From NCBI GenBank assembly GCA_029204225.1, contig CM055112.1, positions 25,185,922 through 25,249,921 of the forward strand: 64,000 nucleotides of DNA, written 5' to 3'. This stretch comes from Diphasiastrum complanatum. Taxonomy: Eukaryota > Streptophyta > Lycopodiopsida > Lycopodiales > Lycopodiaceae. Positions 10,891-22,618 of this stretch are shown piece by piece. The position numbers and the translations under genes were made by a program. The notes below the pieces were generated by a model. It saw only the letters and a program-made list of their open reading frames with translations. It made no database searches and had not been told where the DNA came from. The first letter of the stretch is position 1. Each line of letters starts with the position of its first letter.

Positions 10891-11578
10891 TAGGATCCAA
10901 TAATTGAGTACTATCTCCTCCTATGAAAGATTTTACAACAATTTGTGAATCGATTCTCACTAGCTACACAAATCTCTCTAAAACAAGATCTATTTCACAT
11001 CAATTGATGGAGTATAGGCAAAGTTAGGATCTAACACTCTTAGCACGTGTGAAATACACTAAGAAACCAAATTTGACTCAAATACAATGATATTGCATGA
11101 AACAAAATGGCTAAGATCTCAAAACAGTGCCTAGATCACATATAGATGAGATTGGCAAGCATACAACTGTGATTTTGGATCAACCAAGCAATCTCTTGAC
11201 CAAACCAAATGTGTCCACCCAGGTCTAGGTGCCCTACCTAACCCTCTTCAAAATCTTATAACTTTTGATTGGCTCAACCAAATGGAATGAAACTGATTGC
11301 AACAGAAACTAGACAAAAAGCTTCAAAACAAGTTATCAAGCAAGATAAATGGATCAAACATGAGAGAGAACTTCCAAACGGAAGTTGGATGTTCCTCACA
11401 CGTGTCTGAGCACCTAATTCCGTACAGTACCAGGTCAGACCCAATCAATGTCCTTTTGATCTCTTTTGATCCAAAATTGAACAAGATAGCTAGGAAAATG
11501 CGCCTTGACAACTTCTAGCTCAAGATTGATGAAATTTTTTTCACTTAGATGGATCGAAATGCATGGTAACCTTAGGTA
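10891..11578 (-). other. Copia 5' leader
   Basis: Non-coding region between the primer-binding site and the gag start. No credible ORF. Confidence 0.7.
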
Positions 11579-11591
11579 GGCTCTGATAAAA
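11579..11591 (-). promoter_or_regulatory. Primer-binding site of the copia element
   Basis: ggctctgataaaa on the plus strand is the reverse complement of ttttatcagagcc, one change from the plant copia initiator-Met site tggtatcagagcc. It abuts the right LTR, which fixes the orientation as minus. Confidence 0.85.
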
Positions 11592-12302
11592 TGTTAAATT
11601 TCACACGTGTGGACTGTCCACTACATGTACTTGTGATCTCCTAAGGTGTGTAGATGCACCAAGATCAAGACTAGATTGAGATTCAAGATCAATCTTGAAT
11701 CCTATGGCAAAAACACACTACTACATGCATTCAATCACTTCCAACTCTCACTCACACGTGTGGGAAGTATTCAAAAAATAATCTAAGTAAAAACAAGCTG
11801 CTCTCCTCGGGTAGAGAGAGAAAATGCATCATGAGCTCTCGGGTAGAGAGAGAAAGCTAGAAATCCAATAACTCACAAACTCCATGAAATCACCAAATCA
11901 ATTAACTTCAAAATGAGGAGTACAATGATACTAGTAGGTCCACGAGCTACCACTATGCTTAACTATGATTGGACCACATTTTGTCACTTCTAGATCCTAT
12001 TGGATCATTGATCTATGCACCTCTTAATTCTATTGGACTATATTCAAGCACACCTCAATTTCCTATTGGACCTCACAAGGTTCCACCTCTATATCCTATT
12101 GGACCTCTTGGAATTCATCAAACAAAAACTTTACACTTGTCTACACTCTAATTAGCAAGTGTTTAGCCTCTTACTCTATTTTGGCTGAATAGTGGCGTTA
12201 CAAGTGGAAATGCATAATTTGCCATCTATGCCAAATTTATTCCTATCAACATCCTACACCTAGATGCTTGATGTAAAAAACATAAGACCCCTATATCTAA
12301 CA
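11592..12302 (-). repeat. Complete 5' LTR of the copia element
   Basis: 711 bp with TG...CA ends (tgttaaattt to tatctaaca). It contains two ctcgggtagagagagaaa motifs, also present in the LTR at 59735, so the two LTR families are related. Confidence 0.88.
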
Positions 12303-12329
12303 TAGATAATCTTTTTCAATTCTTCACAC

Positions 12330-15140
12330 TTTAGCCCTCAGTTGGGGTGACCATGTGGCAGACCTAAAGTCTCTCATTGGCCCCTTAAGATTGGAGCCCT
12401 CAATAATTCTTTTGAGACCAATGAAGCACGTGATTAGTGAAGTTGCAATTGTTGATCGTGCAGGTACAAGAGGCCTATAAAATATTGATGTCTTGAGTGC
12501 AATGTATGAGCATCAAAAGGATCTTCATCTCACACACAAACTTGATCCATTTCATCATCAAACTTGTGTAGTTATAGATGTACACAATAATTGCAAGGCC
12601 TTGTTCCAGAACGCATTTTAGAAAAAAAGCATTGAGGCTTTTTGGAATGTGCACTTCAATTTTTTTTCAAAATTTTTGAATAGAAAACATGATTTAGCCT
12701 ATTTTTATTTTTCAACTTTTTTAGTTTAAATTCTTTTAGGCAGTATGTATATTTTCTTGTTACTGTTAATTTGGTGTTTTTTATTGTATTAAGGGTTTTC
12801 TTAATAAAATTTGCAGAGTTTTGTTAAAAAAAAATGAGTTTCAGAATGTCTATGCGGTGTTCCACTACAATGTATGACATTGTACCCGTTGATACTCCAA
12901 GCATTGAGGTTGACATCTACTTCTCACAACATTTCTTTTCACAGTTTGATTTCCATGCAAATAAATTTAGGTCAATCTTGATGGCATCCATAACAATCTT
13001 CTAGAATAAGATGAAATTCTTCAAGTGTATGTAGACTTGTTAAAGGTAGGTACCTCATAATGTTCACATGGTCATTACCACAGTTTCACATGATATTTTG
13101 ATAGTTGAAGTCCTCGGGATTGAAATTAGTCCTCCTTTGCTATCTACTTTTAATGCTACATGGGTAACCCCCCCCCCTATTTCCCTTTCTCAGACGGTAT
13201 CCAAGCCACTTGATTTTGACATTACGTAATTCGACCCTCATTGAGCTAGAAGCACTTAAGAAATACGTTCTCAACATACTGTTGTTAAAACACTCCTTTT
13301 TCATGGTTTATTATTTGTTGGCAGAGCTTGTCATGAAACTGTGAATACTGATCGTAAAATTGTGAATATTGGTCGTGAAGCTGTGAATACTTATCGTGAT
13401 ATTCTGAATATTGATCATAATTTTTTGAAAAAGTTTGAAAACTTTGACTATGAATGTTCATTGTCAATCATCTATATGTTAACTGTGGCCATCATCATTA
13501 TGAAAAATGATTATAAAATTACAAGTATATTTAAATGACGAATACCATTATTGTGATTTGCCTTTGTCAATATGTGAGTAGTCAATCATGACTTTTGTAG
13601 ATTGTCAAACTATGGATACTAAATCTTGACATTTTTTATAGTGCAATTGTAAATAATGAACAACGACTTTTTCTAATTACCCAAGTTATGAAATTTAAAT
13701 CATAAATAATAAATCCTGACTTTTCTTGATATTGAATATAAATTTTATAGAATATATCAAATTATGACATTAGTGAATACTGAATCACGTTATTTGTAAT
13801 TGCACAAATTGTATCTATTCTTGTGCATTTAGTTGTGAAATCGAAAACTACAAAATTCATGACTATTTTCATCACATCATGAAGAATATTAATTCTCTGA
13901 AAGCGAATGTGCATCATGAAATTGTAAATATTACATCATATAATTTACAATGACTATTATGAACATTAATCTAAATTTTTTATAGTGAGCTATAAAACTA
14001 CAAATACTTAATAATTAAATTTGTCATTACTTTTGTGAAAACTAATTGCAAGATTGCGAATAATTTTATGATTATAGATTGTGACATGGAACATACTTAA
14101 ATATAAAGATAGTAATTATTATTGCGAAATGAAGACTACAATTGTTGAGAAGCTAATATCATTCATATTATATAGTCAGTAGTGAAATTATAAATGTTGA
14201 ATTAAGTCAAGATTGACATTATTCAAATCACAAAATAGTCAATATTGAAATCCAAAATGAAAAACAAAAACATTTCAATCACTAAACAACAGTGTAAAGT
14301 TAGATAATGATGTCAAATATTAACAAATATTAAAACACCACATTATTGGGAAGGCCTTTGTGGTATGCCACATCATTCTTGTTTTATTTAACATTTTAAA
14401 AATAATTAATTTGGCTCCAAGATTTGATACATTCTTTCAGTGGCCCATAATAAAGTTTTAACAAAGTTCTTGGCATTTTGCTTCTTTTAAATACAAAAAT
14501 CACACAAGTATTTCTTAATCATTATGAAATTCTAATACATATCAAAATGTACAAACTTAACATAATTTTTGAAATTTATTATTGCATCACCCTGATTTAT
14601 TGCATTTTCTAGAAGAAGTTGATTTTTTCGAGATCTTGTATTATGAAGCTCGTTGGTAAAATATTACAAGTTTACATTGATAACGAATTCTATTGACTTA
14701 ATATAGCTATGCAACATAAGCTTTATATAAAATGTTGCATACTCTACTCCACAAGAATTTCTTGGATTTGAAAACAATAAACAAAATTTTTTCTACATTT
14801 CAAAAAAATAGCCGATATTTTCAAAGTCAACTTCCAAGAAGATTTTTACAAAGTCAAGTTTTGGAGAAAGATATAGATTCCATTATTATTGTTGCCAGAT
14901 TTTCCAAACAATGACCCAAAGTTTGAATCGATTGAAATCCTACGTAAAAAGGATAACTAGATATATTTTAAGGGTTTGTATAAAACTTTGAGCCTTCATG
15001 AAAAAATAAAATTGAGCCTTCGCCATATAGAATTGTAGGGTTTTGGCCCATGAAAGCCTACAATTTTTATTTTAATAGGTTTTGTGTTAGGTTGAAAGAA
15101 AAGTTTTTCGCAAACATTGTTGCCATAAAAAAATCATCAG
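12330..15140 (-). repeat. SAP unit F: blocks X-Y-Z with the gene cut off
   Basis: Read right to left: block X (15140-13445), a short tandem repeat (13440-13320), block Y (13320-13080) with a C9-type homopolymer near 13170, and block Z (13080-12330). The order is the same as upstream of copies B and C. It stops at the gtgaccatgtggcagacc region, just before the TATA box; the promoter and SAP gene are absent because the copia element adjoins here. Confidence 0.8.
13325..13440. repeat. Short tandem repeat at the Y/X boundary
   Basis: About five degenerate copies of a roughly 21-bp unit like gtgaatactgatcgtaaaatt. On the minus strand it reads as repeated DQYS(Q/E)FHDK-type peptides, identical at 13285-13467 and 20513-20695. 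This is explained by DNA similarity; I do not call a gene. Confidence 0.7.
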
Positions 15141-15240
15141 GCATCGATACAAAATCATAGAAGTTTACACGTTTTAGTACAAATACCAAACGGGACCTTT
15201 AACATACTTATGATGGTTCTTTCTCAATTTTAATATAACA

Positions 15241-15243
<3 letters not shown>

Positions 15244-15330
<87 letters not shown>
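15244..15330. repeat. (CT)n microsatellite, 87 bp
   Basis: Uninterrupted CT dinucleotides between the end of block X and an LTR fragment. Confidence 0.97.
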
Positions 15331-15333
<3 letters not shown>

Positions 15334-15392
15334 ATAGTTCGCTTGTCATAGTTCCAAGGAGAAAGAGATGGAAAATCCTATCGTATTGAACT

Positions 15393-15658
15393 TTAATTGT
15401 TTTGGCACTTAATTGCAGCCACACATGAGCTTCATGGTTGCAACACGACTAGAAATTATGTTCTTTCAATTTATGAAGATTCCCACTGATATGTGTATGC
15501 CATAGATAGGTTGTTGCATCGTTGTATTTTCTTCCTAAATAATGATTTCTGATAAAATGAGCAGCAGCAGAATGAGAGACACATTAGAGGGAGAGAGACA
15601 ACAAGTAGTTTCTTAACTATACACTTTATTAATGATGTTGCCAACGAATGAGCAGAGA
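15393..15658. other. Unexplained insertion in the LTR
   Basis: Interrupts the LTR phrase ttgaac/tctacatagatgag. It has no clear inverted ends or long target duplication; at most three bases (act) could be duplicated. A minus-strand ORF (15698-15471) is present but not recognisable. Confidence 0.5.
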
Positions 15659-15966
15659 CTCTACATAGATGAGACCGACGTGCTACATGAAGAGTCAAAT
15701 CGTTTTGGGACTCACAGAATAACTAGATATATTTTGTGGTGTTCACACATCAACACATTAGCTGTATACATTACATTCGTCCTTAATGTATATTTACGCT
15801 TATTATCATTTTAATCATAGAAACTAATTAAAATAGTCTTTTGTGTATTATTTAGCAGTAGCAATATTTGTTGATTGTTTATTTGCAAGTCCATCTTCAT
15901 CAATATCTTCTCCATTTTCAATAGGTCAGCAGGTACACGTTTCCTACACTTAAACAAGAGAAGAAA

Positions 15967-16136
<170 letters not shown>

Positions 16137-17248
16137 AAAGGACTATGCCAATGTTACTAATATTGAATAACAATGTTCTTTGTGATCCTCAACATTAGAC
16201 CACACCCACTTGAATTCTTCACTGGCACATAGTAATTCGCAAATTCGGTGGGTAGTAAAATAGTACCTACTAAAAAAATGTGAGCAAAAGATCTTGCATG
16301 CAGCCTTCCTTGTTATGTATTTCAAAGGTCAAATCATTCAATAAATATTGCATAGATTAATCCAAAACTTAGCTTTCTCCAAAAATATAAGTACAAGAAA
16401 TTGGTACTCCTTTATCTCGCCATTCAATAGAAAGACTAAGTAGAGTCTATGACCGTACACACAACTCTATATTTTGCAAGTTTGTTCGATATGAGCGTAT
16501 ACGTACTTTTGCTCAAACACAACACAATGACATATGGCTACAAAATCCATGCACTCTTATACTCAAATTAAATGAAAATAGATTAAGGCTAATTTATAAA
16601 CTAGAGTATCATAACAAGCGAGTCGCAAATCTGCACGAATGTTGCTATCTAATTTCCAAAGCTCATTACCCACACATCATTTTTTATTTTGATAGGCTTC
16701 AGTTATGAGGAGGTACAAGAAACATATATTGAGATCAGACAATTTATACCCTTGTTGATGTATGTAAGAATATTCATGTAGCAGTGCACAGACTCGAGAG
16801 AGATAGAATAGCGGAGAGAGTGAGAAAGATCTAACTACATTCTTATTGACTGATTAAAGAGAGAAGAGCAAATTGCCCATACATAGAGAGAGTGAAGTGG
16901 TCGCACCGTCATGTGACGTTGGGACCTCTAATTATAACTAGTTATTTACTCATGTGTGAATGCGCACATTATTGTTCTTATCACTTGTGACCAAGTTCCA
17001 AGGAGAAAGAGATGGAAAATCCTATTGTCTTGAACTCTACATAGATGAGATCGGACGGGCTACATGAAGAGCCAAAACGTTTTGCGACTCACAAAATAAC
17101 TAGATATATTTTGTTGTGTCTACAGATCAACACATTAGTTGCTTACATTTAATGTATAATTAGGCTTATTATCATATTAATCATAGCAACTAATTAAAAT
17201 AGTCTATTGTGTATTCTTTAGTAGTAGCATTATTTGTTGATTGTTTAT

Positions 17249-17900
17249 TTACAAGTTCATTGTCATCAAGATCTTCTGCATTTTCAGTAGGTTAGCTGCA
17301 CGTTTCCTGCAATTAAATGCTCGATGGCCTTTCGCATTGCAACAATAACACCTTAAACTTTTCTTCATGATCTGGTTATATTGCCTATCTAAAGATTCAA
17401 TACTTCTCGAATTTTCTCTAGCGTTACTATAACTCGGTTTCTTCTTGTGAAATTTCTGCTTGCCACATGTAAAGAGGGCATGTTGTACATCACCAGACTT
17501 GTGATGCAACTCCTCCTGAAGAAGAATCACACTAATGGACTGCAGATCCATCTATTGAGTAACACTACCAAATATTGATGTCGAGTGATCAAATGACTCT
17601 GGAAGCCACTTAAGAAGCATCATGACTGCTTCTTCATCACTCACCATAGATTCAACCACAACAAACTACTCAAACGATTAGTGACTCTTTTAGTCTCATA
17701 TGTTGAGGCTAATGTGTCCCAGGCCTCCTTTGCCGACTTCAATCAATAGAAGCCACCTCTCATGACTCAATAACTATTGGAGAAGGTATATTTCAAGAGG
17801 AAGTCACATATAGGATCGATCATGCATTGAGAATGTTTTTTTACTTGCCATGGACACTACATAGATACCTTGTTATACACATGATCATAGGGAGTGTGGA
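17249..17900 (-). pseudogene. Copia gag relic with zinc knuckle
   Basis: Right to left, the copia gag core is recognisable (AKEAWDTLA-like region near 17720, then a KSGDVQHALFTCGKQKFHKKK segment). A canonical CCHC knuckle, CYCCNAKGHRAFNC, lies in the ORF at 17551-17249. The N-terminal half is broken by stops. No protease, integrase or RT follows; after a stop the sequence goes into the next LTR. This is the same gag as in the 35-42 kb array. Confidence 0.8.
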
Positions 17901-17959
17901 AAATGGCACATTCCAAAGCAATCTCCCAAAAGAACCAACTTATGAACCTTGAGTGAATG

Positions 17960-18470
17960 AGATTTAAGATCACAAGAGAAGAAAGATACCCCGCCTCTCT
18001 CTCAAGCTAGTTTATAAACTAGAGTATAATAGCAAGCGCGTCACAAATCTGCACGGATGTTGCTATCTAATTTCCAAGGCCCATTACTCACACATCAGAT
18101 TTGATTTTGCTAAGCTTCACTAGGAGGTATAAGAAACATATATTGAGATCAAACAATTTATACCTTCAGAGAATTCATGTAGCATCGCACAGAAAAGAGA
18201 GATAGCATAGCGGAGAGAGAGAGAGAGAGTGAGCGACAGAGATGTAACTAATTACATTCTTATTGACTGATTAATGAGAGAAGAGCGAACTGCACATACA
18301 TAAAGAGTGCGAAGTGGTCTAACCGTCATGTGACGTTTGGGACCTCTACTTTAACTAGTTATTTAGTCATGTGTGAATGCGCACATTATTGTTCTTAACA
18401 CTCGTGACCTGAAATCTTCAATGCAATGAGGAGATACGGTAATCTGTGACTAAAAATTTCCGCTATAGAT
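17960..18470 (-). repeat. LTR segment between SAP copy B and gag
   Basis: Starts in sense direction with tgttaagaacaataatgtgc-like sequence immediately after the SAP tail, then the (GA)-rich stretch and the ttatacctcct edge. Same arrangement as 35065-35390 beside copy C. Confidence 0.75.
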
Positions 18471-18514
18471 ATTGCTCAGGACTCAACAGAATAAGGAAGT
18501 TGTTTAAGCAATAT

Positions 18515-19075
18515 TCAACTGTCAATCATCCAAATTCTCTCTAACTTTTTAGCCTTGACTACAGGATTTGCCTTTGTGATGGCATCGCGCCCAATCACTT
18601 TGTAATTAGTTGTACATTGATGCGTTTCAGCGTATAGGTGCAATGAGAAAAATACATTTTCGCATCGGCATTTAATTAACCCATACAATGGAACGAGTTT
18701 GCTACAGGAAAAACAGCGACTAGGATCATGAGATGTGGTAGCTTCTGTAGAAACCCCAGCGGCAGGTTTTCCAATGTCAACAATCTCAGTAAATACAACT
18801 GTAGCTACGTCTCTACCTTCCCTCAGTAAATCAACCGGTCGGGAGGATGTCAATTTGGAGTTTGGTGTTTCTAACGTCGTGGCAGTTCCCTCAAAACTCA
18901 TTCCAGTGAAGGTGTTCTCTCGCCTAATGATAGAATTTGATGTGTAACACTTTAAGCACAAGTTCATTGCATCCTTACTCCCAAAAAACCCACAATTATT
19001 CGCACAAAGAACAGGCCTTTCAGGAGCCTGGTGGTGCCTTCCATCATTGTCATGCTTCCAACTTTCCCCAGACAT
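18515..19075 (-). CDS. A20/AN1 zinc-finger SAP, copy B
   Basis: 186 codons, intronless, in the usual SAP size range. The A20 finger (residues about 22-46) is intact: C-x3-C-x11-C-x2-C in LCANNCGFFGSKDAMNLCLKC. The AN1 finger (about 130-165) follows C-x2-C-x11-C-x-C-x4-C-x2-H-x5-H-x-C, but the fifth ligand is lost: NVFFSLHLY where other copies have NVFCSLHRY. The usual TAA after LERI is changed, adding five residues (WMIDS). The start follows the conserved ATGTCTGGGGAAAGTTGG block. It has a TATA box at 19528-19534 and an upstream ORF ending just before the start. SAPs bind ubiquitin through A20 and modulate stress signalling. With a disabled AN1 finger this copy is probably non-functional or A20-only, though its frame is open. 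Confidence 0.85.
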   Translation of the reverse strand: MSGESWKHDNDGRHHQAPERPVLCANNCGFFGSKDAMNLCLKCYTSNSIIRRENTFTGMSFEGTATTLETPNSKLTSSRPVDLLREGRDVATVVFTEIVDIGKPAAGVSTEATTSHDPSRCFSCSKLVPLYGLIKCRCENVFFSLHLYAETHQCTTNYKVIGRDAITKANPVVKAKKLERIWMIDS

Positions 19076-19090
19076 TTATTTGCACCTTAA

Positions 19091-19429
19091 TTACACAACC
19101 CTCCGGGAGCTATTTGCTTCACAGGTACCTATTCCGCTTTGAAGGCGTTTACGCGGACCTAGCAGCGAAAGGTTTGTTGGCACCGCTAATTTCGTGTCTT
19201 CCTGGATGTGAATACACAATGCACTGTGAACAAGAGCAAGGCTTATTGCAAGAAGATCTTCGACAGTAGACAAAATTGAAGGAAACGAACTCCAACTTGA
19301 TTTATGATTAATATTTACCAAAGCATTGACAGAAGGTGCATTATAGCCATAGCTTTCAAGACACAGCAGATACACAACAAGACAAAAACACGAAATCGCG
19401 AGCAGGAGAGAACTGAAACCTTCCTGCAA
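19091..19429 (-). CDS. Conserved upstream ORF of SAP copy B
   Basis: 112 codons, the longest version of an ORF found ahead of all five SAP copies. The N-terminus looks like a signal peptide or membrane anchor (SSLLLAISCFCLVVYLLC), then SYGYNAPSVNALV and a mixed polar region ending EANSSRRVV. The stop is about 13 bp before the SAP ATG. I do not recognise the family. It may be a real small secreted peptide, a translation-regulating uORF, or simply the SAP 5' UTR. Its persistence could reflect recent duplication alone. Confidence 0.4.
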   Translation of the reverse strand: MQEGFSSLLLAISCFCLVVYLLCLESYGYNAPSVNALVNINHKSSWSSFPSILSTVEDLLAISLALVHSALCIHIQEDTKLAVPTNLSLLGPRKRLQSGIGTCEANSSRRVV

Positions 19430-19527
19430 TGGCTCAGTGAGAAGATATCATAAACGACGCATTCCTTCGACTATGCTCCATCTCATATCACAATTGACGA
19501 TTAATTATGCGTTTGAGGGTTTCAGCC

Positions 19528-19534
19528 TTTTATA
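19528..19534 (-). promoter_or_regulatory. Putative TATA box of SAP copy B
   Basis: ttttata on the plus strand (tataaaa in sense) stands about 100 bp upstream of the conserved ORF, as in copies A, C and D. Confidence 0.6.
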
Positions 19535-19559
19535 GCTGTGGCCACCACGTCTTTAGCCC

Positions 19560-20977
19560 TCAGTTGGGGTGACCATGTGGCAGACCTAACGTCTCTCGTT
19601 GGCCCCTTAAGAGATTGGAGCCCTCAATAATTCTTTCGAGAGCAATGAAGCACATGATTAGTGATGTTGCAATTGTTGATCGTGCGAGTACAAGAAAGAT
19701 TGATGCCTTGAGTGCAATGTATTAGCGTCAAAAGGATCTTCATCTCACACACAAACTCTACATGATCCATTTCATCATCAAACTTGTGTAGTTATAGATG
19801 TACACAATAATTGCAAGGCCTTGTTCCGGAACGCATTTTTGAAAAAAGCATTGGGGTTTTTTGGAATGTGCACTTAAATTTTTTTTTTGAAATTTTTGAA
19901 TAAAAAACATGATTTAGCCTGTTTTTATTTTAAACTTTTTTAGTATAAATTATTTTAGGCAGTATGTATATTTTATTATTACTACTAATCAGGTGTTTTT
20001 TTTAATGTATTAAGGGTTTTCTTGATAAAATTTTCAGAGTTTTTTTAAAAAAAAATAGTGTTCCAGAACGTCCATGCAGTGTTCCACTACAATGTATGAC
20101 ATCGTACCCGTTGATACTCCAAGCATTGATGTTGACATCTATTTCTCACAACACTTCTTTTCACAGTTTGATTTCCATGCATGGAAATTTAAATCAATCT
20201 TGATGGCATCTATAACAATCTTCTAGAATAAGATGAAATTCGTCAAGCGTATGTAGAGTTGTTAAGGGAAGGTACCTCATAATGTTCACATGGTCATTAC
20301 CATAGTTTCACATGATATTTTGATAGTTGAAGTCCTCGGGGTTGAAATTAGTCCTCCTTTGGCATCCACTTCAAATGCTACCTGGGCAAACCCCCCCTGC
20401 CCCCTCTATCTTTTTTTCTCAGATGGTATCCAACCCACTTTACTTGACATTACGTAATTCGACCCTCATTGAGCTAGAAGCACTTAAGAAATACGTTCTC
20501 AACATACTGTTGTTAAAACACTCCTTTCTCATGGTTTATTATTTGTTGGCAGAGCTTGTCATGAAATTGTGAATACTGATCGTAAAATTGTGAATACTGG
20601 TCGTGAAGTTGTGAATACTTATCGTGATATTCTGAATATTGATCATAATTCTTTGAAAAAGTTTGAAAACTTTGACTATGAATGTTCATTGTCAATCATC
20701 TATATGTTTATTGTGAACATCATCATTATGAAAAATGATTATAAAAATACAAGTACTTTCAAATGACGAATACCATTATTGTGAACTGCCTTTGTAATTA
20801 ATAAATTGTAAAATTGTGAGTAGTCAATCATGACTTTTGTAGATTGTCAAACTATGGATACTGAATCTTGACATTTTTTATAGTGCAATTGTAAATACTG
20901 AACAACAACTTTCCTAATTACCCAGATTATGAAACTTAAATCATAAATAATAAATCGTGACTTTTCTTGATATTGAA
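19560..20977 (-). repeat. Blocks X-Y-Z upstream of SAP copy B
   Basis: Sense order is X (20977-20570), Y (20570-20270, with an interrupted poly-C tract near 20390), then Z (20260-19560). X stops at 20977, where the gypsy LTR begins. It mirrors 32390-33930 beside copy C. Confidence 0.8.
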
Positions 20978-22618
20978 ATTGGAGAAAGCCTTTAAGGAAT
21001 GTTGCTTGAGTGAATGTGATGAATGAATTAAGCAAGTCATCCTCGTCTCCTTGGAACACAGGAGCGAGGTTCAACTCACTGTGGTTGGAACACACTACGT
21101 TAGTTAAGAACTAGCCCATTGTCGATCTTCATCTAGAACCACAATAGTCGAGATAACTCGTTGGAACATACGGTTCTTGACTATTCATTGTTGGCCATCT
21201 ATAAACCAAGATGGTTGGGGAATTGCACGCTACACTTGAATAGCTCCCATGAGTATTTAGATGGAAGGGGTATACTTATCGAGTACTTTGGAAATGGGTC
21301 AGATAATACAACCATGATTCACTACCTAATGACAATAAGCATCGAGAATGTTTCGTCCAAGCCCTCCCATAGGTCGTAATATTCCGTACACTACTACACC
21401 TTATCTGTATATCACCGTCCTTACAAGTTTTAAAATAATGTACCAATAATGGATTGTGTCCATCTTTGGTGCTGCTAGATTAGCAGAGATCCTACCAAGT
21501 CCCGAGCCTTGCATATTACCTCTGCTTGACTATGGTAGGACTAGGGATGTGTGCATTCTGATTATCTTCTAGAAATGTCAAAAGTCCGCACGTGCATAGA
21601 GGTGGATGTTGATAATCACTAGCTGAGGGATGCTAGTTATGTGATAAACTCTGTATGTTTGAGAGGTAGTCGATTGGTGTATACCTATATTGAGGGCTTG
21701 ACATGTCAGAGAAGTAGTCAAATAGTATATGGCATCCTACACCTCGAACCCAAGGAGGTATTGTCCCGTAGTCAGAATAATTGGATGGGCTTCAGTACAA
21801 TTGATATCATTAGACACCACCATTGGAATTGTAAGGGCTGGGGATTTAGCCATTGAAGTTGAGAATGAGGGATTTAGAGTCAAAACATCCGTGTACATCA
21901 GAATGAACGACTCATGGGTCTTGGTAGCAACATGCTCCATAGAACTTCAAAGTGCTATTAGGATGAGATCTGGGCCTGGATTGTTATGACTGGGTTAGGA
22001 TTGCGAGAGCTACCTCTACCAGGTGACTTCTGCTAGTTGAGTAGAAATGGAAGGATTAATCATTATATCTATTCCAGGGATTTCCATAAACATCTCCTAG
22101 TTGGAGATAGACTGTTCAGAGTTAGACATAATGCTAAATGTAGTTCCCTTGTAGTGTATGATTTAAGTGAAGATGGAAAGAGTTAGGAGGATCCTTTACC
22201 CAATATATTGAATTGCGTATAGGGCTTCCCGATCCATTGCCAGAGTATGTGTTAGAGAACTTAAATGATATCATCAAGGATTCTGGAAGAGATCCGCGAG
22301 AAGAATACGAGAACGAGATAGCTTTGGAACTTCGCAAGCAAGCAAGATATCATTAGTGCAAGTCGTGAGTTTCAAGAAGACTGAGGAAGTGAGTATAATC
22401 CTTTATAGGCTATGTCTCTAGAGCCCTGGAAAACCTCTATTAGCTATAGAGGTACGGCTTGGTCAATAGAACATGTCAGGGATCTCCTAGTTAGCTTTGT
22501 GTTTGGGATGTGTATGGCCATTCTCATAACAACACGACACTGAACACATAGTGGTGCTGTATCCTTTTATGTTGTTTTTCCCTTAGCTTTGATCCCTTGA
22601 GTGGAAAATGTCATAACA
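20978..22618 (+). repeat. Gypsy 5' LTR (left edge uncertain)
   Basis: Ends tcataaca directly before a primer-site sequence. The distal 0.8 kb recurs at 31584-32389. Since 20978 does not start with TG, the left edge may be truncated. About 1.6 kb would fit the long-LTR plant gypsy lineages. Confidence 0.75.

Larger units (their letters stand above)
7936..12302 (-). mobile_element. Ty1/copia element lacking RT and RNase H
   Basis: It is bounded by related LTRs (7936-8401 and 11592-12302) with a tRNA-type primer site next to the right LTR, so it runs right to left. Gag, protease and integrase are present in one long ORF. The reverse transcriptase, RNase H, polypurine tract and first third of the 3' LTR are missing through one deletion at about 8400. 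The flanking 5-mers (cttta left, tagat right) do not match, so either a later rearrangement or recombination between elements replaced a flank. It interrupts an SAP unit: Z and promoter-proximal sequence at its right, LTR fragment at its left. Confidence 0.9.

Noticed and set aside
13285-13467. Identical 60-residue DQYS-rich peptide at two loci (also 20513-20695)
   Set aside because: The DNA is a recently duplicated tandem repeat, so identity of the peptide needs no coding constraint; no promoter or domain.
21641-21989. Plus-strand ORFs in the gypsy 5' LTR
   Set aside because: They lie inside an LTR that is repeated at 31584-32389, with no domain.
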